A program made the position numbers and the translations under genes. Source: Sepiola atlantica (lineage: Eukaryota; Mollusca; Cephalopoda; Sepiida; Sepiolidae). From it: 64,000 nt of DNA. The notes beneath the pieces are model-generated. The model was not told the DNA's origin. It worked only from the letters and a program-made list of their open reading frames with translations, and did no database searches. This document shows, piece after piece, positions 10,401 to 23,631 of the stretch (within the stretch, counting starts at the first letter, position 1; the number at the start of each line of letters is the position of its first letter). Where the stretch lies: assembly GCA_963556195.1 (NCBI GenBank), contig CAUVYP010000586.1, positions 620,001 through 684,000 on the forward strand. Direction: 5' to 3'.

Positions 10401-13400
10401 TGAATACGCAAAACATCAACTAAATTTAGCGCGTTTTAAAGTTGATATCGCTTTTGTTTATAACTTCCACATTTATTCGAATTGTGCAACGAAACTTTGC
10501 ACAGATTAGCGGAGTCACATTTTCTACTGAAGTACCAAGTTTCAGAAGTGCAGCTCTTGTACTGCCGGAGATATGTCGATACAAACTGAATACGCAAAAC
10601 ATCAACAAAATTTAGCGCGTTTTAAAGTTGATATCGCTTTTGTTTATAACTTCCACATTTATTCGAATTGTGCAACGAAACTTTGCACAGATTAGCGGAG
10701 TCACATTTTCTACTGAAGTACCAAGTTTCAGAAGTGCAGCTCTTTTACTGCCGGAGATATGTCGATACAAACTGAATACGCAAAACATCAACAAAATTTA
10801 GCGCGTTTTAAAGTTGATATCGCTTTTGTTTATAACTTCCACATTTATTCGAATTGTGCAACGAAACTTTGCAGACAGTCGCGGATAGGCCTTTTCTACT
10901 GAAGTACCAAGTTTCAGAAGTGCAGCTCTTGTACTGCCGGAGATATGTCGATACAAACTGAATACGCAAAACATCAACAAAATTTAGCGCGTTTTAAAGT
11001 TGATATCGCTTTTGTTTATAACTTCCACATTTATTCGAATTGTGCAACGAAACTTTGCAGACCGTCGCGGAGACACACGGTCTACTGAAGTACCAAGTTT
11101 CAGAAGTGCAGCTCTTGTAATGCCGGAGATATGTCGATACAAACTGAATACGCAAAACATCAACTAAATTTAGCGCGTTTTAAAGTTGATATCGCTTTTG
11201 TTTATAACTTCCACATTTATTCGAATTGTGCAACGAAACTTTGCACAGATTAGCGGAGTCACATTTACTACTGAAGTACCAAGTTTCAGAAGTGCAGCTC
11301 TTGTACTGCCGGAGATATGTCGATACAAACTGAATACGCAAAACATCAACAAAATTTAGCGCGTTTTAAAGTTGATATCGCTTTTGTTTATAACTTCCAC
11401 ATTTATTCGAATTGTGCAACGAAACTTTGCAGACAGTCGCGGATAGGCCTTTTCTACTGAAGTACCAAGTTTCAGAAGTGCAGCTCTTGTACTGCCGGAG
11501 ATATGTCGATACAAACTGAATACGCAAAACATCAACAAAATTTAGCGCGTTTTAAAGTTGATATCGCTTTTGTTTATAACTTCCACATTTATTCGAATTG
11601 TGCAACGAAACTTTGCAGACCGTCGCGGAGACACACGTTCTACTGAAGTACCAAGTTTCAGAAGTGCAGCTCTTGTAATGCCGGAGATATGTCGATACAA
11701 ACTGAATACGCAAAACATCAACTAAATTTAGCGCGTTTTAAAGTTGATATCGCTTTTGTTTATAACTTCCACATTTATTCGAATTGTGCAACGAAACTTT
11801 GCACAGATTAGCGGAGTCACATTTACTACTGAAGTACCAAGTTTCAGAAGTGCAGCTCTTGTACTGCCGGAGATATGTCGATACAAACTGAATACGCAAA
11901 ACATCAACAAAATTTAGCGCGTTTTAAAGTTGATATCGCTTTTGTTTATAACTTCCACATTTATTCGAATTGTGCAACGAAACTTTGCACAGATTAGCGG
12001 AGTCACATTTTCTACTGAAGTACCAAGTTTCAGAAGTGCAGCTCTTGTACTGCCGGAGATATGTCGATACAAACTGAATACGCAAAACATCAACAAAATT
12101 TAGCGCGTTTTAAAGTTGATATCGCTTTTGTTTATAACTTTCACATTTATTCGAATTGTGCAACGAAACTTTGCAGACAGTCGCGGATAGGCCTTTTCTA
12201 CTGAAGTACCAAGTTTCAGAAGTGCAGCTCTTGTACTGCCGGAGATATGTCGATACAAACTGAATACGCAAAATATCAACAAAATTTAGCGCGTTTTAAA
12301 GTTGATATCGCTTTTGTTTATAACTTCCACATTTATTCGAATTGTGCAACGAAACTTTGCACAGATAAGCGGAGTCACATTTTCTACTGAAGTACCAAGT
12401 TTCAGAAGTGCAGCTCTTGTACTGCCGGAGATATGTCGATACAAACTGAATACGCAAACTATCAACAAAATTTAGTGCGATTTAAAGTTAGTATCGCTTT
12501 TGTTTATAACTTCACCATTCTTTAGAATTGTGCAACGAAACTTTGCAGAGATAAGCGGAGTCACATGCTCTACTGAAGTACCAAGTTTTAGAAGTGCAGC
12601 TCTTTTACTGCCGGAGATATGTCGATACAAACTGAATACGCAAAACATCAACAAAATTTAGCGCGTTTTAAAGTTGATATCGCTTTTGTTTATAACTTCC
12701 ACATTTATTCGAATTGTGCAACGAAACTTTGCACAGATTAGCGGAGTCACATTTTCTACTGAAGTACCAAGTTTCAGAAGTGCAGCTCTTGTACTGCCGG
12801 AGATATGTCGATACAAACTGAATACGCAAAATATCAACAAAATTTAGCGCGTTTTAAAGTTGATATCGCTTTTGTTTATAACTTCCACATTTATTCGAAT
12901 TGTGCAACGAAACTTTGCACAGATTAGCGGAGTCACATTTTCTACTGAAGTACCAAGTTTCAGAAGTGCAGCTCTTTTACTGCCGGAGATATGTCGATAC
13001 AAACTGAATACGCAAAACATCAACAAAATTTAGCGCGTTTTAAAGTTGATATCGCTTTTGTTTATAACTTCCACATTTATTCGAATTGTGCAACGAAACT
13101 TTGCAGACAGTCGCGGATAGGCCTTTTCTACTGAAGTACCAAGTTTCAGAAGTGCAGCTCTTGTACTGCCGGAGATATGTCGATACAAACTGAATACGCA
13201 AAACATCAACAAAATTTAGCGCGTTTTAAAGTTGATATCGCTTTTGTTTATAACTTCCACATTTATTCGAATTGTGCAACGAAACTTTGCAGACCGTCGC
13301 GGAGACACACGGTCTACTGAAGTACCAAGTTTCAGAAGTGCAGCTCTTGTAATGCCGGAGATATGTCGATACAAACTGAATACGCAAAACATCAACTAAA

Positions 13401-13773
13401 TTTAGCGCGTTTTAAAGTTGATATCGCTTTTGTTTATAACTTCCACATTTATTCGAATTGTGCAACGAAACTTTGCACAGATTAGCGGAGTCACATTTAC
13501 TACTGAAGTACCAAGTTTCAGAAGTGCAGCTCTTGTACTGCCGGAGATATGTCGATACAAACTGAATACGCAAAACATCAACAAAATTTAGCGCGTTTTA
13601 AAGTTGATATCGCTTTTGTTTATAACTTCCACATTTATTCGAATTGTGCAACGAAACTTTGCAGACAGTCGCGGATAGGCCTTTTCTACTGAAGTACCAA
13701 GTTTCAGAAGTGCAGCTCTTGTACTGCCGGAGATATGTCGATACAAACTGAATACGCAAAACATCAACAAAAT
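7450..13773 (+). repeat. Rearranged spacer segment of 34 monomers
   Basis: This segment separates 24-monomer HOR copies 1 and 2. Order: A/D B E A A/D B B C D E A C B C D E A A/D B E F B E F A B C D' A' A/D B E F B. It contains the second half of the 3534-bp duplication and most of a 2232-bp duplication. The B-B pair at 8380/8566 marks the 3534-bp join. Confidence 0.85.
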
Positions 13774-15075
13774 TTAGCGCGTTTTAAAGTTGATATCGCT
13801 TTTGTTTATAACTTCCACATTTATTCGAATTGTGCAACGAAACTTTGCAGACCGTCGCCGAGACACACGTTCTACTGAAGTACCAAGTTTCAGAAGTGCA
13901 GCTCTTGTAATGCCGGAGATATGTCGATACAAACTGAATACGCAAAACATCAACTAAATTTAGCGCGTTTTAAAGTTGATATCGCTTTTGTTTATAACTT
14001 CCACATTTATTCGAATTGTGCAACGAAACTTTGCACAGATTAGCGGAGTCACATTTACTACTGAAGTACCAAGTTTCAGAAGTGCAGCTCTTGTACTGCC
14101 GGAGATATGTCGATACAAACTGAATACGCAAAACATCAACAAAATTTAGCGCGTTTTAAAGTTGATATCGCTTTTGTTTATAACTTCCACATTTATTCGA
14201 ATTGTGCAACGAAACTTTGCACAGATTAGCGGAGTCACATTTTCTACTGAAGTACCAAGTTTCAGAAGTGCAGCTCTTGTACTGCCGGAGATATGTCGAT
14301 ACAAACTGAATACGCAAAACATCAACAAAATTTAGCGCGTTTTAAAGTTGATATCGCTTTTGTTTATAACTTTCACATTTATTCGAATTGTGCAACGAAA
14401 CTTTGCAGACAGTCGCGGATAGGCCTTTTCTACTGAAGTACCAAGTTTCAGAAGTGCAGCTCTTGTACTGCCGGAGATATGTCGATACAAACTGAATACG
14501 CAAAATATCAACAAAATTTAGCGCGTTTTAAAGTTGATATCGCTTTTGTTTATAACTTCCACATTTATTCGAATTGTGCAACGAAACTTTGCACAGATTA
14601 GCGGAGTCACATTTTCTACTGAAGTACCAAGTTTCAGAAGTGCAGCTCTTGTACTGCCGGAGATATGTCGATACAAACTGAATACGCAAACTATCAACAA
14701 AATTTAGTGCGATTTAAAGTTAGTATCGCTTTTGTTTATAACTTCACCATTCTTTAGAATTGTGCAACGAAACTTTGCAGAGATAAGCGGAGTCACATGC
14801 TCTACTGAAGTACCAAGTTTTAGAAGTGCAGCTCTTTTACTGCCGGAGATATGTCGATACAAACTGAATACGCAAAACATCAACAAAATTTAGCGCGTTT
14901 TAAAGTTGATATCGCTTTTGTTTATAACTTCCACATTTATTCGAATTGTGCAACGAAACTTTGCACAGATTAGCGGAGTCACATTTTCTACTGAAGTACC
15001 AAGTTTCAGAAGTGCAGCTCTTGTACTGCCGGAGATATGTCGATACAAACTGAATACGCAAAATATCAACAAAAT
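10612..15075 (+). repeat. Tandem duplication with 2232-bp unit (12 monomers)
   Basis: Copy 1 (10612-12843) and copy 2 (12844-15075) share the order A/D B E F B E F A B C D' A'. Both have the rare E variant ACACGGTCTACTG (10984 and 13216) and the B with AAATATC tail (12100 and 14332). Private changes include ACAGATAAGCGG in 12286 and GTCGCCGAG in 13774. The embedded E-F-B / E-F-A repeat at 10984-12099 is a further 558-bp (three-monomer) duplication. Confidence 0.9.
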
Positions 15076-18000
15076 TTAGCGCGTTTTAAAGTTGATATCG
15101 CTTTTGTTTATAACTTCCACATTTATTCGAATTGTGCAACGAAACTTTGCACAGATTAGCGGAGTCACATTTTCTACTGAAGTACCAAGTTTCAGAAGTG
15201 CAGCTCTTGTACTGCCGGAGATATGTCGATACAAACTGAATACGCAAACTATCAACAAAATTTAGTGCGATTTAAAGTTGATATCGCTTTTGTTTATAAC
15301 TTCACCATTCTTTTGAATTGTGCAACGAAACTTTGCAGAGATAAGTGGAGTCACATGCTCTACTGAAGTACCAAGTTTCAGAAGTGCAACTCTTTTACTG
15401 CCGGATATATGTCGATACAAACTGAATACGCAAAACATCAACAAAATTTAGCGCGTTTTAAAGTGGATATCGCTTTTGTTTATAACTTCCACATTTATTC
15501 GAATTGTGCAACGAAACTTTGCAGACCGTCGCGGAGACACACGTTCTACTGAAGTACCAAGTTTCAGAAGTGCAGCTCTTGTACTGCCGGAGATATGTCG
15601 ATACAAACTGAATACGCAAAACATCAACTAAATTTAGCGCGTTTTAAAGTTGATATCGCTTTTGTTTATAACTTCCACATTTATTCGAATTGTGCAACGA
15701 AACTTTGCACAGATTAGCGGAGTCACATTTTCTACTGAAGTACCAAGTTTCAGAAGTGCAGCTCTTGTACTGCCGGAGATATGTCGATACAAACTGAATA
15801 CGCAAAACATCAACAAAATTTAGCGCGTTTTAAAGTTGATATCGCTTTTGTTTATAACTTCCACATTTATTCGAATTGTGCAACGAAACTTTGCAGACAG
15901 TCGCGGATAGGCCTTTTCTACTGAAGTACCAAGTTTCAGAAGTGCAGCTCTTGTACTGCCGGAGATATATCGATACAAACTGAATACGCAAAACATCAAC
16001 AAAATTTAGCGCGTTTTAAAGTTGATATCGCTTTTGTTTATAACTTCCACATTTATTCGAATTGTGCAACGAAACTTTGGACAGATTAGCGGAGTCACAT
16101 TTTCTACTGAAGTACCAAGTTTCAGAAGTGCAGCTCTTGTACTGCCGGAGATATGTCGATACAAACTGAATACGCAAACTATCAACAAAATTTAGTGCGA
16201 TTTAAAGTTGATATCGCTTTTGTTTATAACTTCACCATTCTTTTGAATTGTGCAACGAAACTTTGCAGAGATAAGCGGAGTCACATGCTCTACTGAAGTA
16301 CCAAGTTTCAGAAGTGCAGCTCTTGTACTGCCGGAGATATGTCGATACAAACTGAATACGCAAAACATCAACAAAATTTAGCGCGTTTTAAAGTGGATAT
16401 CGCTTTTGTTTATAACTTCCACATTTATTCGAATTGTGCAACGAAACTTTTCAGACAGTCGCGGAGACACACGTTCTACTGAAGTACCAAGTTTCAGAAG
16501 TGCAGCTCTTGTAATGCCGGAGATATGTCGATACAAACTGAATACGCAAAACATCAACTAAATTTAGCGCGTTTTAAAGTTTATATCGCTTTTGTTTATA
16601 ACTTCCACATTTATTCGAATTGTGCAACGAAACTTTGCACAGATTAGCGGAGTCACATTTTCTACTGAAGTACCAAGTTTCAGAAGTGCAGCTCTTGTAC
16701 TGCCGGAGATATGTCGATACAAACTGAATACGCAAAACATCAACAAAATTTAGCGCGTTTTAAAGTTGATATCGCTTTTGTTTATAACTTCCACATTTAT
16801 TCGAATTGTGCAACGAAACTTTGCACAGATTAGCGGAGTCACATTTTCTACTGAAGTACCAAGTTTCAGAAGTGCAGCTCTTGTACTGCCGGAGATATGT
16901 CGATACAAACTGAATACGCAAACTATCAACAAAATTTAGCGCGTTTTAAAGTTGATATCGCTTTTGTTTATAACTTCCACATTTATTCGAATTGTGCAAC
17001 GAAACTTTGCAGACAGTCGCGGATAGGCCTTTTCTACTGAAGTACCAAGTTTCAGAAGTGCAGCTCTTGTACTGCCGGAGATATGTCGATACAAACTGAA
17101 TACGCAAAACATCAACAAAATTTAGCGCGTTTTAAAGTTGATATCGCTTTTGTTTATAACTTCCACATTTATTCGAATTGTGCAACGAAACTTTGCACAG
17201 ATTAGCGGAGTCACATTTTCTACTGAAGTACCAAGTTTCAGAAGTGCAGCTCTTGTACTGCCGGAGATATGTCGATACAAACTGAATACGCAAACTATCA
17301 ACAAAATTTAGTGCGATTTAAAGTTGATATCGCTTTTGTTTATAACTTCACCATTCTTTTGAATTGTGCAACGAAACTTTGCAGAGATAAGCGGAGTCAC
17401 ATGCTCTACTGAAGTACCAAGTTTCAGAAGTGCAGCTCTTTTACTGCCGGAGATATGTCGATACAAACTGAATACGCAAAACATCAACAAAATTTAGCGC
17501 GTTTTAAAGTGGATATCGCTTTTGTTTATAAGTTCCACATTTATTCGAATTGTGCAACGAAACTTTGCAGACAGTCGCGGAGACACACGTTCTACTGAAG
17601 TACCAAGTTTCAGAAGTGCAGCTCTTGTAATGCCGGAGATATGTCGATACAAACTGAATACGCAAAACATCAACTAAATTTAGCGCGTTTTAAAGTTGAT
17701 ATCGCTTTTGTTTATAACTTCCACATTTATTCGAATTGTGCAACGAAACTTTGCACAGATTAGCGGAGTCACATTTTCTACTGAAGTACCAAGTTTCAGA
17801 AGTGCAGCTCTTGTACTGCCGGAGATATGTCGATACAAACTGAATACGCAAAACATCAACAAAATTTAGCGCGTTTTAAAGTTGATATCGCTTTTGTTTA
17901 TAACTTCCACATTTATTCGAATTGTGCAACGAAACTTTGCACAGATTAGCGGAGTCACATTTTCTACTGAAGTACCAAGTTTCAGAAGTGCAGCTCTTTT

Positions 18001-18237
18001 ACTGCCGGAGATATGTCGATACAAACTGAATACGCAAAACATCAACAAAATTTAGCGCGTTTTAAAGTTGATATCGCTTTTGTTTATAACTTCCACATTT
18101 ATTCGAATTGTGCAACGAAACTTTGCAGACAGTCGCGGATAGGCCTTTGTTACTTAAGTACCAAGTTTCAGAAGTGCAGCTCTTGTACTGCCGGAGATAT
18201 GTCGATACAAACTGAATACGCAAAACATCAACAAAAT
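13774..18237 (+). repeat. 24-monomer HOR, copy 2 (4464 bp)
   Basis: Monomer order is identical to copy 1, 10788 bp (58 monomers) downstream of it. Private changes include D at 16192 with CTCTTGTACTG, E at 16378 with ACTTTTCAGACAG, and the last B at 18052 with GCCTTTGTTACTTAAG, which removes a plus-strand stop and creates a 102-codon frame without coding meaning. Confidence 0.92.
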
Positions 18238-21200
18238 TTAGCGCGTTTTAAAGTTGATATCGCTTTTGTTTATAACTTCCACATTTATTCGAATTGTGCA
18301 ACGAAACTTTGCACAGATTAGCGGAGTCACATTTTCTACTGAAGTACCAAGTTTCAGAAGTGCAGCTCTTGTACTGCCGGAGATATGTCGATACAAACTG
18401 AATACGCAAAACATCAACAAAATTTAGCGCGTTTTAAAGTGGATATCGCTTTTGTTTATAACTTCCACATTTATTCGAATTGTGCAACGAAACTTTGCAG
18501 ACCGTCGCGGAGACACACGTTCTACTGAAGTACCAAGTTTCAGAAGTGCAGCTCTTGTAATGCCGGAGATATGTCGATACAAACTGAATACGCAAAACAT
18601 CAACTAAATTTAGCGCGTTTTAAAGTTGATATCGCTTTTGTTTATAACTTCCACATTTATTCGAATTGTGCAACGAAACTTTGCACAGATAAGCGGAGTC
18701 ACATTTACTACTGAAGTACCAAGTTTCAGAAGTGCAGCTCTTGTACTGCCGGAGATATGTCGATACAAACTGAATACGCAAAACATCAACAAAATTTAGC
18801 GCGTTTTAAAGTTGATATCGCTTTTGTTTATAACTTCCACATTTATTCGAATTGTGCAACGAAACTTTGCACAGATTAGCGGAGTCACATTTTCTACTGA
18901 AGTACCAAGTTTCAGAAGTGCAGCTCTTGTACTGCCGGAGATATGTTGATACAAACTGAATACGCAAAACATCAACAAAATTTAGCGCGTTTTAAAGTTG
19001 ATATCGCTTTTGTTTATAAGTTTCACATTTATTCGAATTGTGCAACGAAACTTTGCAGACAGTCGCGGATAGGCCTTTTCTACTGAAGTACCAAGTTTCA
19101 GAAGTGCAGCTCTTGTACTGCCGGAGATATGTCGATACAAACTGAATACGCAAAACATCAACAAAATTTAGCGCGTTTTAAAGTGGATATCGCTTTTGTT
19201 TATAAGTTCCACATTTATTCGAATTGTGCAACGAAACTTTGCAGACCGTCGCGGAGACACACGTTCTACTGAAGTACCAAGTTTCAGAAGTGCAGCCCTT
19301 GTAATGCCGGAGATATGTCGATACAAACTGAATACGCAAAACATCAACTAAATTTAGCGCGTTTTAAAGTTGATATCGCTTTTGTTTATAACTTCCACAT
19401 TTATTCGAATTGTGCAACGAAACTTTGCACAGATTAGCGGAGTCACATTTTCTACTGAAGTACCAAGTTTCAGAAGTGCAGCTCTTGTACTGCCGGAGAT
19501 ATGTCGATACAAACTGAATACGCAAAACATCAACAAAATTTAGCGCGTTTTAAAGTTGATATCGCTTTTGTTTATAACTTCCACATTTATTCGAATTGTG
19601 CAACGAAACTTTGCACAGATTAGCGGAGTCACATTTTCTACTGAAGTACCAAGTTTCAGAAGTGCAGCGCTTTTACTGCCGGAGATATGTCGATACAAAC
19701 TGAATACGCAAAACATCAACAAAATTTAGCGCGTTTTAAAGTTGATATCGCTTTTGTTTATAACTTCCACATTTATTCGAATTGTGCAACGAAACTTTGC
19801 AGACAGTCGCGGATAGGCCTTTTCTACTGAAGTACCAAGTTTCAGAAGTGCAGCTCTTGTACTGCCGGAGATATGTCGATACAAACTGAATACGCAAAAC
19901 ATCAACAAAATTTAGCGCGTTTTAAAGTTGATATCGCTTTTGTTTATAACTTCCACATTTATTCGAATTGTGCAACGAAACTTTGCACAGATTAGCGGAG
20001 TCACATTTTCTACTGAAGTACCAAGTTTCAGAAGTGCAGCTCTTGTACTGCCGGAGATATGTCGATACAAACTGAATACGCAAAACATCAACAAAATTTA
20101 GCGCGTTTTAAAGTGGATATTGCTTTTGTTTATAACTTCCACATTTATTCGAATTGTGCAACGAAACTTTGCAGACCGTCGCGGAGACACACGTTCTACT
20201 GAAGTACCAAGTTTCAGAAGTGCAGCTCTTGTAATGCCGGAGATATGTCGATACAAACTGAATACGCAAAACATCAACTAAATTTAGCGCGTTTTAAAGT
20301 TGATATCGCTTTTGTTTATAACTTCCACATTTATTCGAATTGTGCAACGAAACTTTGCACAGATTAGCGGAGTCACATTTACTACTGAAGTACCAAGTTT
20401 CAGAAGTGCAGCTCTTGTACTGCCGGAGATATGTCGATACAAACTGAATACGCAAAACATCAACAAAATTTAGCGCGTTTTAAAGTTGATATCGCTTTTG
20501 TTTATAACTTCCACATTTATTCGAATTGTGCAACGAAACTTTGCACAGATTAGCGGAGTCACATTTTCTACTGAAGTACCAAGTTTCAGAAGTGCAGCTC
20601 TTGTACTGCCGGAGATATGTCGATACAAACTGAATACGCAAAACATCAACAAAATTTAGCGCGTTTTAAAGTTGATATCGCTTTTGTTTATAAGTTTCAC
20701 ATTTATTTGAATTGTGCAACGAAACTTTGCAGACAGTCGCGGATAGGCCTTTTCTACTGAAGTACCAAGTTTCAGAAGTGCAGCTCTTGTACTGCCGGAG
20801 ATATGTCGATACAAACTGAATACGCAAAACATCAACAAAATTTAGCGCGTTTTAAAGTTGATATCGCTTTTGTTTATAACTTCCACATTTATTCGAATTG
20901 TGCAACGAAACTTTGCACAGATTAGCGGAGTCACATTTTCTACTGAAGTACCAAGTTTCAGAAGTGCAGCTCTTGTACTGCCGGAGATATGTCGATACAA
21001 ACTGAATACGCAAAACATCAACAAAATTTAGCGCGTTTTAAAGTGGATATCGCTTTTGTTTATAACTTCCACATTTATTCGAATTGTGCAACGAAACTTT
21101 GCAGACCGTCGCGGAGACACACGTTCTACTGAAGTACCAAGTTTCAGAAGTGCAGCTCTTGTAATGCCGGAGATATGTCGATACAAACTGAATACGCAAA

Positions 21201-22329
21201 ACATCAACTAAGTTTAGCGCGTTTTAAAGTTGATATCGCTTTTGTTTATAACTTCCACATTTATTCGAATTGTGCAACGAAACTTTGCACAGATTAGCGG
21301 AGTCACATTTACTACTGAAGTACCAAGTTTCAGAAGTGCAGCTCTTGTACTGCCGGAGATATGTCGATACAAACTGAATACGCAAAACATCAACAAAATT
21401 TAGCGCGTTTTAAAGTTGATATCGCTTTTGTTTATAACTTCCACATTTATTCGAATTGTGCAACGAAACTTTGCACAGATTAGCGGAGTCACATTTTCTA
21501 CTGAAGTACCAAGTTTCAGAAGTGCAGCTCTTGTACTGCCGGAGATATGTCGATACAAACTGAATACGCAAAACATCAACAAAATTTAGCGCGTTTTAAA
21601 GTTGATATCGCTTTTGTTTATAAGTTTCACATTTATTCGAATTGTGCAACGAAACTTTGCAGACAGTCGCGGATAGGCCTTTTCTACTGAAGTACCAAGT
21701 TTCAGAAGTGCAGCTCTTGTACTGCCGGAGATATGTCGATACAAACTGAATACGCAAAACATCAACAAAATTTAGCGCGTTTTAAAGTTGATATCGCTTT
21801 TGTTTATAACTTCCACATTTATTCGAATTGTGCAACGAAACTTTGCACAGATTAGCGGAGTCACATTTTCTACTGAAGTACCAAGTTTCAGAAGTGCAGC
21901 TCTTGTACTGCCGGAGATATGTCGATACAAACTGAATACGCAAACTATCAACAAAATTTAGTGCGATTTAAAGTTAGTATCGCTTTTGTTTATAACTTCA
22001 CCATTCTTTAGAATTGTGCAACGAAACTTTGCAGAGATAAGCGGAGTCACATGCTCTACTGAAGTACCAAGTTTTAGAAGTGCAGCTCTTTTACTGCCGG
22101 AGATATGTCGATACAAACTGAATACGCAAAACATCAACAAAATTTAGCGCGTTTTAAAGTTGATATCGCTTTTGTTTATAACTTCCACATTTATTCGAAT
22201 TGTGCAACGAAACTTTGCACAGATTAGCGGAGTCACATTTTCTACTGAAGTACCAAGTTTCAGAAGTGCAGCTCTTGTACTGCCGGAGATATGTCGATAC
22301 AAACTGAATACGCAAAACATCAACAAAAT
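18238..22329 (+). repeat. Rearranged spacer segment of 22 monomers
   Basis: Order: A E F A B E A A/D B A E F A B A E F A B C D' A. It is dominated by the block E-F-A-B in which B carries TAAGTTTCAC (18982, 20656, 21586). Private changes include ATATGTTGATAC in 18796 and GCAGCGCTTTTAC in 19540. Confidence 0.85.
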
Positions 22330-23631
22330 TTAGCGCGTTTTAAAGTGGATATCGCTTTTGTTTATAACTTCCACATTTATTCGAATTGTGCAACGAAACT
22401 TTGCAGACCGTCGCGGAGACACACGTTCTACTGAAGTACCAAGTTTCAGAAGTGCAGCTCTTGTAATGCCGGAGATATGTCGATACAAACTGAATACGCA
22501 AAACATCAACTAAATTTAGCGCGTTTTAAAGTTGATATCGCTTTTGTTTATAACTTCCACATTTATTCGAATTGTGCAACGAAACTTTGCACAGATTAGC
22601 GGAGTCACATTTACTACTGAAGTACCAAGTTTCAGAAGTGCAGCTCTTGTACTGCCGGAGATATGTCGATACAAACTGAATACGCAAAACATCAACAAAA
22701 TTTAGCGCGTTTTAAAGTTGATATCGCTTTTGTTTATAACTTCCACATTTATTCGAATTGTGCAACGAAACTTTGCACAGATTAGCGGAGTCACATTTTC
22801 TACTGAAGTACCAAGTTTCAGAAGTGCAGCTCTTGTACTGCCGGAGATATGTCGATACAAACTGAATACGCAAAACATCAACAAAATTTAGCGCGTTTTA
22901 AAGTTGATATCGCTTTTGTTTATAAGTTTCACATTTATTCGAATTGTGCAACGAAACTTTGCAGACAGTCGCGGATAGGCCTTTTCTACTGAAGTACCAA
23001 GTTTCAGAAGTGCAGCTCTTGTACTGCCGGAGATATGTCGATACAAACTGAATACGCAAAACATCAACAAAATTTAGCGCGTTTTAAAGTTGATATCGCT
23101 TTTGTTTATAACTTCCACATTTATTCGAATTGTGCAACGAAACTTTGCACAGATTAGCGGAGTCACATTTTCTACTGAAGTACCAAGTTTCAGAAGTGCA
23201 GCTCTTGTACTGCCGGAGATATGTCGATACAAACTGAATACGCAAACTATCAACAAAATTTAGTGCGATTTAAAGTTAGTATCGCTTTTGTTTATAACTT
23301 CACCATTCTTTAGAATTGTGCAACGAAACTTTGCAGAGATAAGCGGAGTCACATGCTCTACTGAAGTACCAAGTTTTAGAAGTGCAGCTCTTTTACTGCC
23401 GGAGATATGTCGATACAAACTGAATACGCAAAACATCAACAAAATTTAGCGCGTTTTAAAGTTGATATCGCTTTTGTTTATAACTTCCACATTTATTCGA
23501 ATTGTGCAACGAAACTTTGCACAGATTAGCGGAGTCACATTTTCTACTGAAGTACCAAGTTTCAGAAGTGCAGCTCTTGTACTGCCGGAGATATGTCGAT
23601 ACAAACTGAATACGCAAAATATCAACAAAAT
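21028..23631 (+). repeat. Tandem duplication with 1302-bp unit (seven monomers)
   Basis: Order E F A B C D' A (21028-22329) is followed by E F A B C D' A' (22330-23631). Both B monomers carry TAAGTTTCAC. The two units differ in the tail of the last monomer, AAACATC against AAATATC, and in AACTAAGTTTAG near 21210 against AACTAAATTTAG. Confidence 0.88.

Larger units (their letters stand above)
5032..10983 (+). repeat. Tandem duplication with 3534-bp unit (19 monomers)
   Basis: Monomers from 5032 to about 7449 reappear 3534 bp downstream, from 8566 to 10983. Shared private variants include GATATATCGATAC (5032 and 8566), CTTTGGACA (5218 and 8752), CTACTTAAG (5776 and 9310) and TAAGTTCCAC (6706 and 10240). 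The duplicate then diverges (7450 is an A/D hybrid, 10984 is E). The 9310 copy has an extra private change, CTGCCTGAGAT. Confidence 0.9.
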
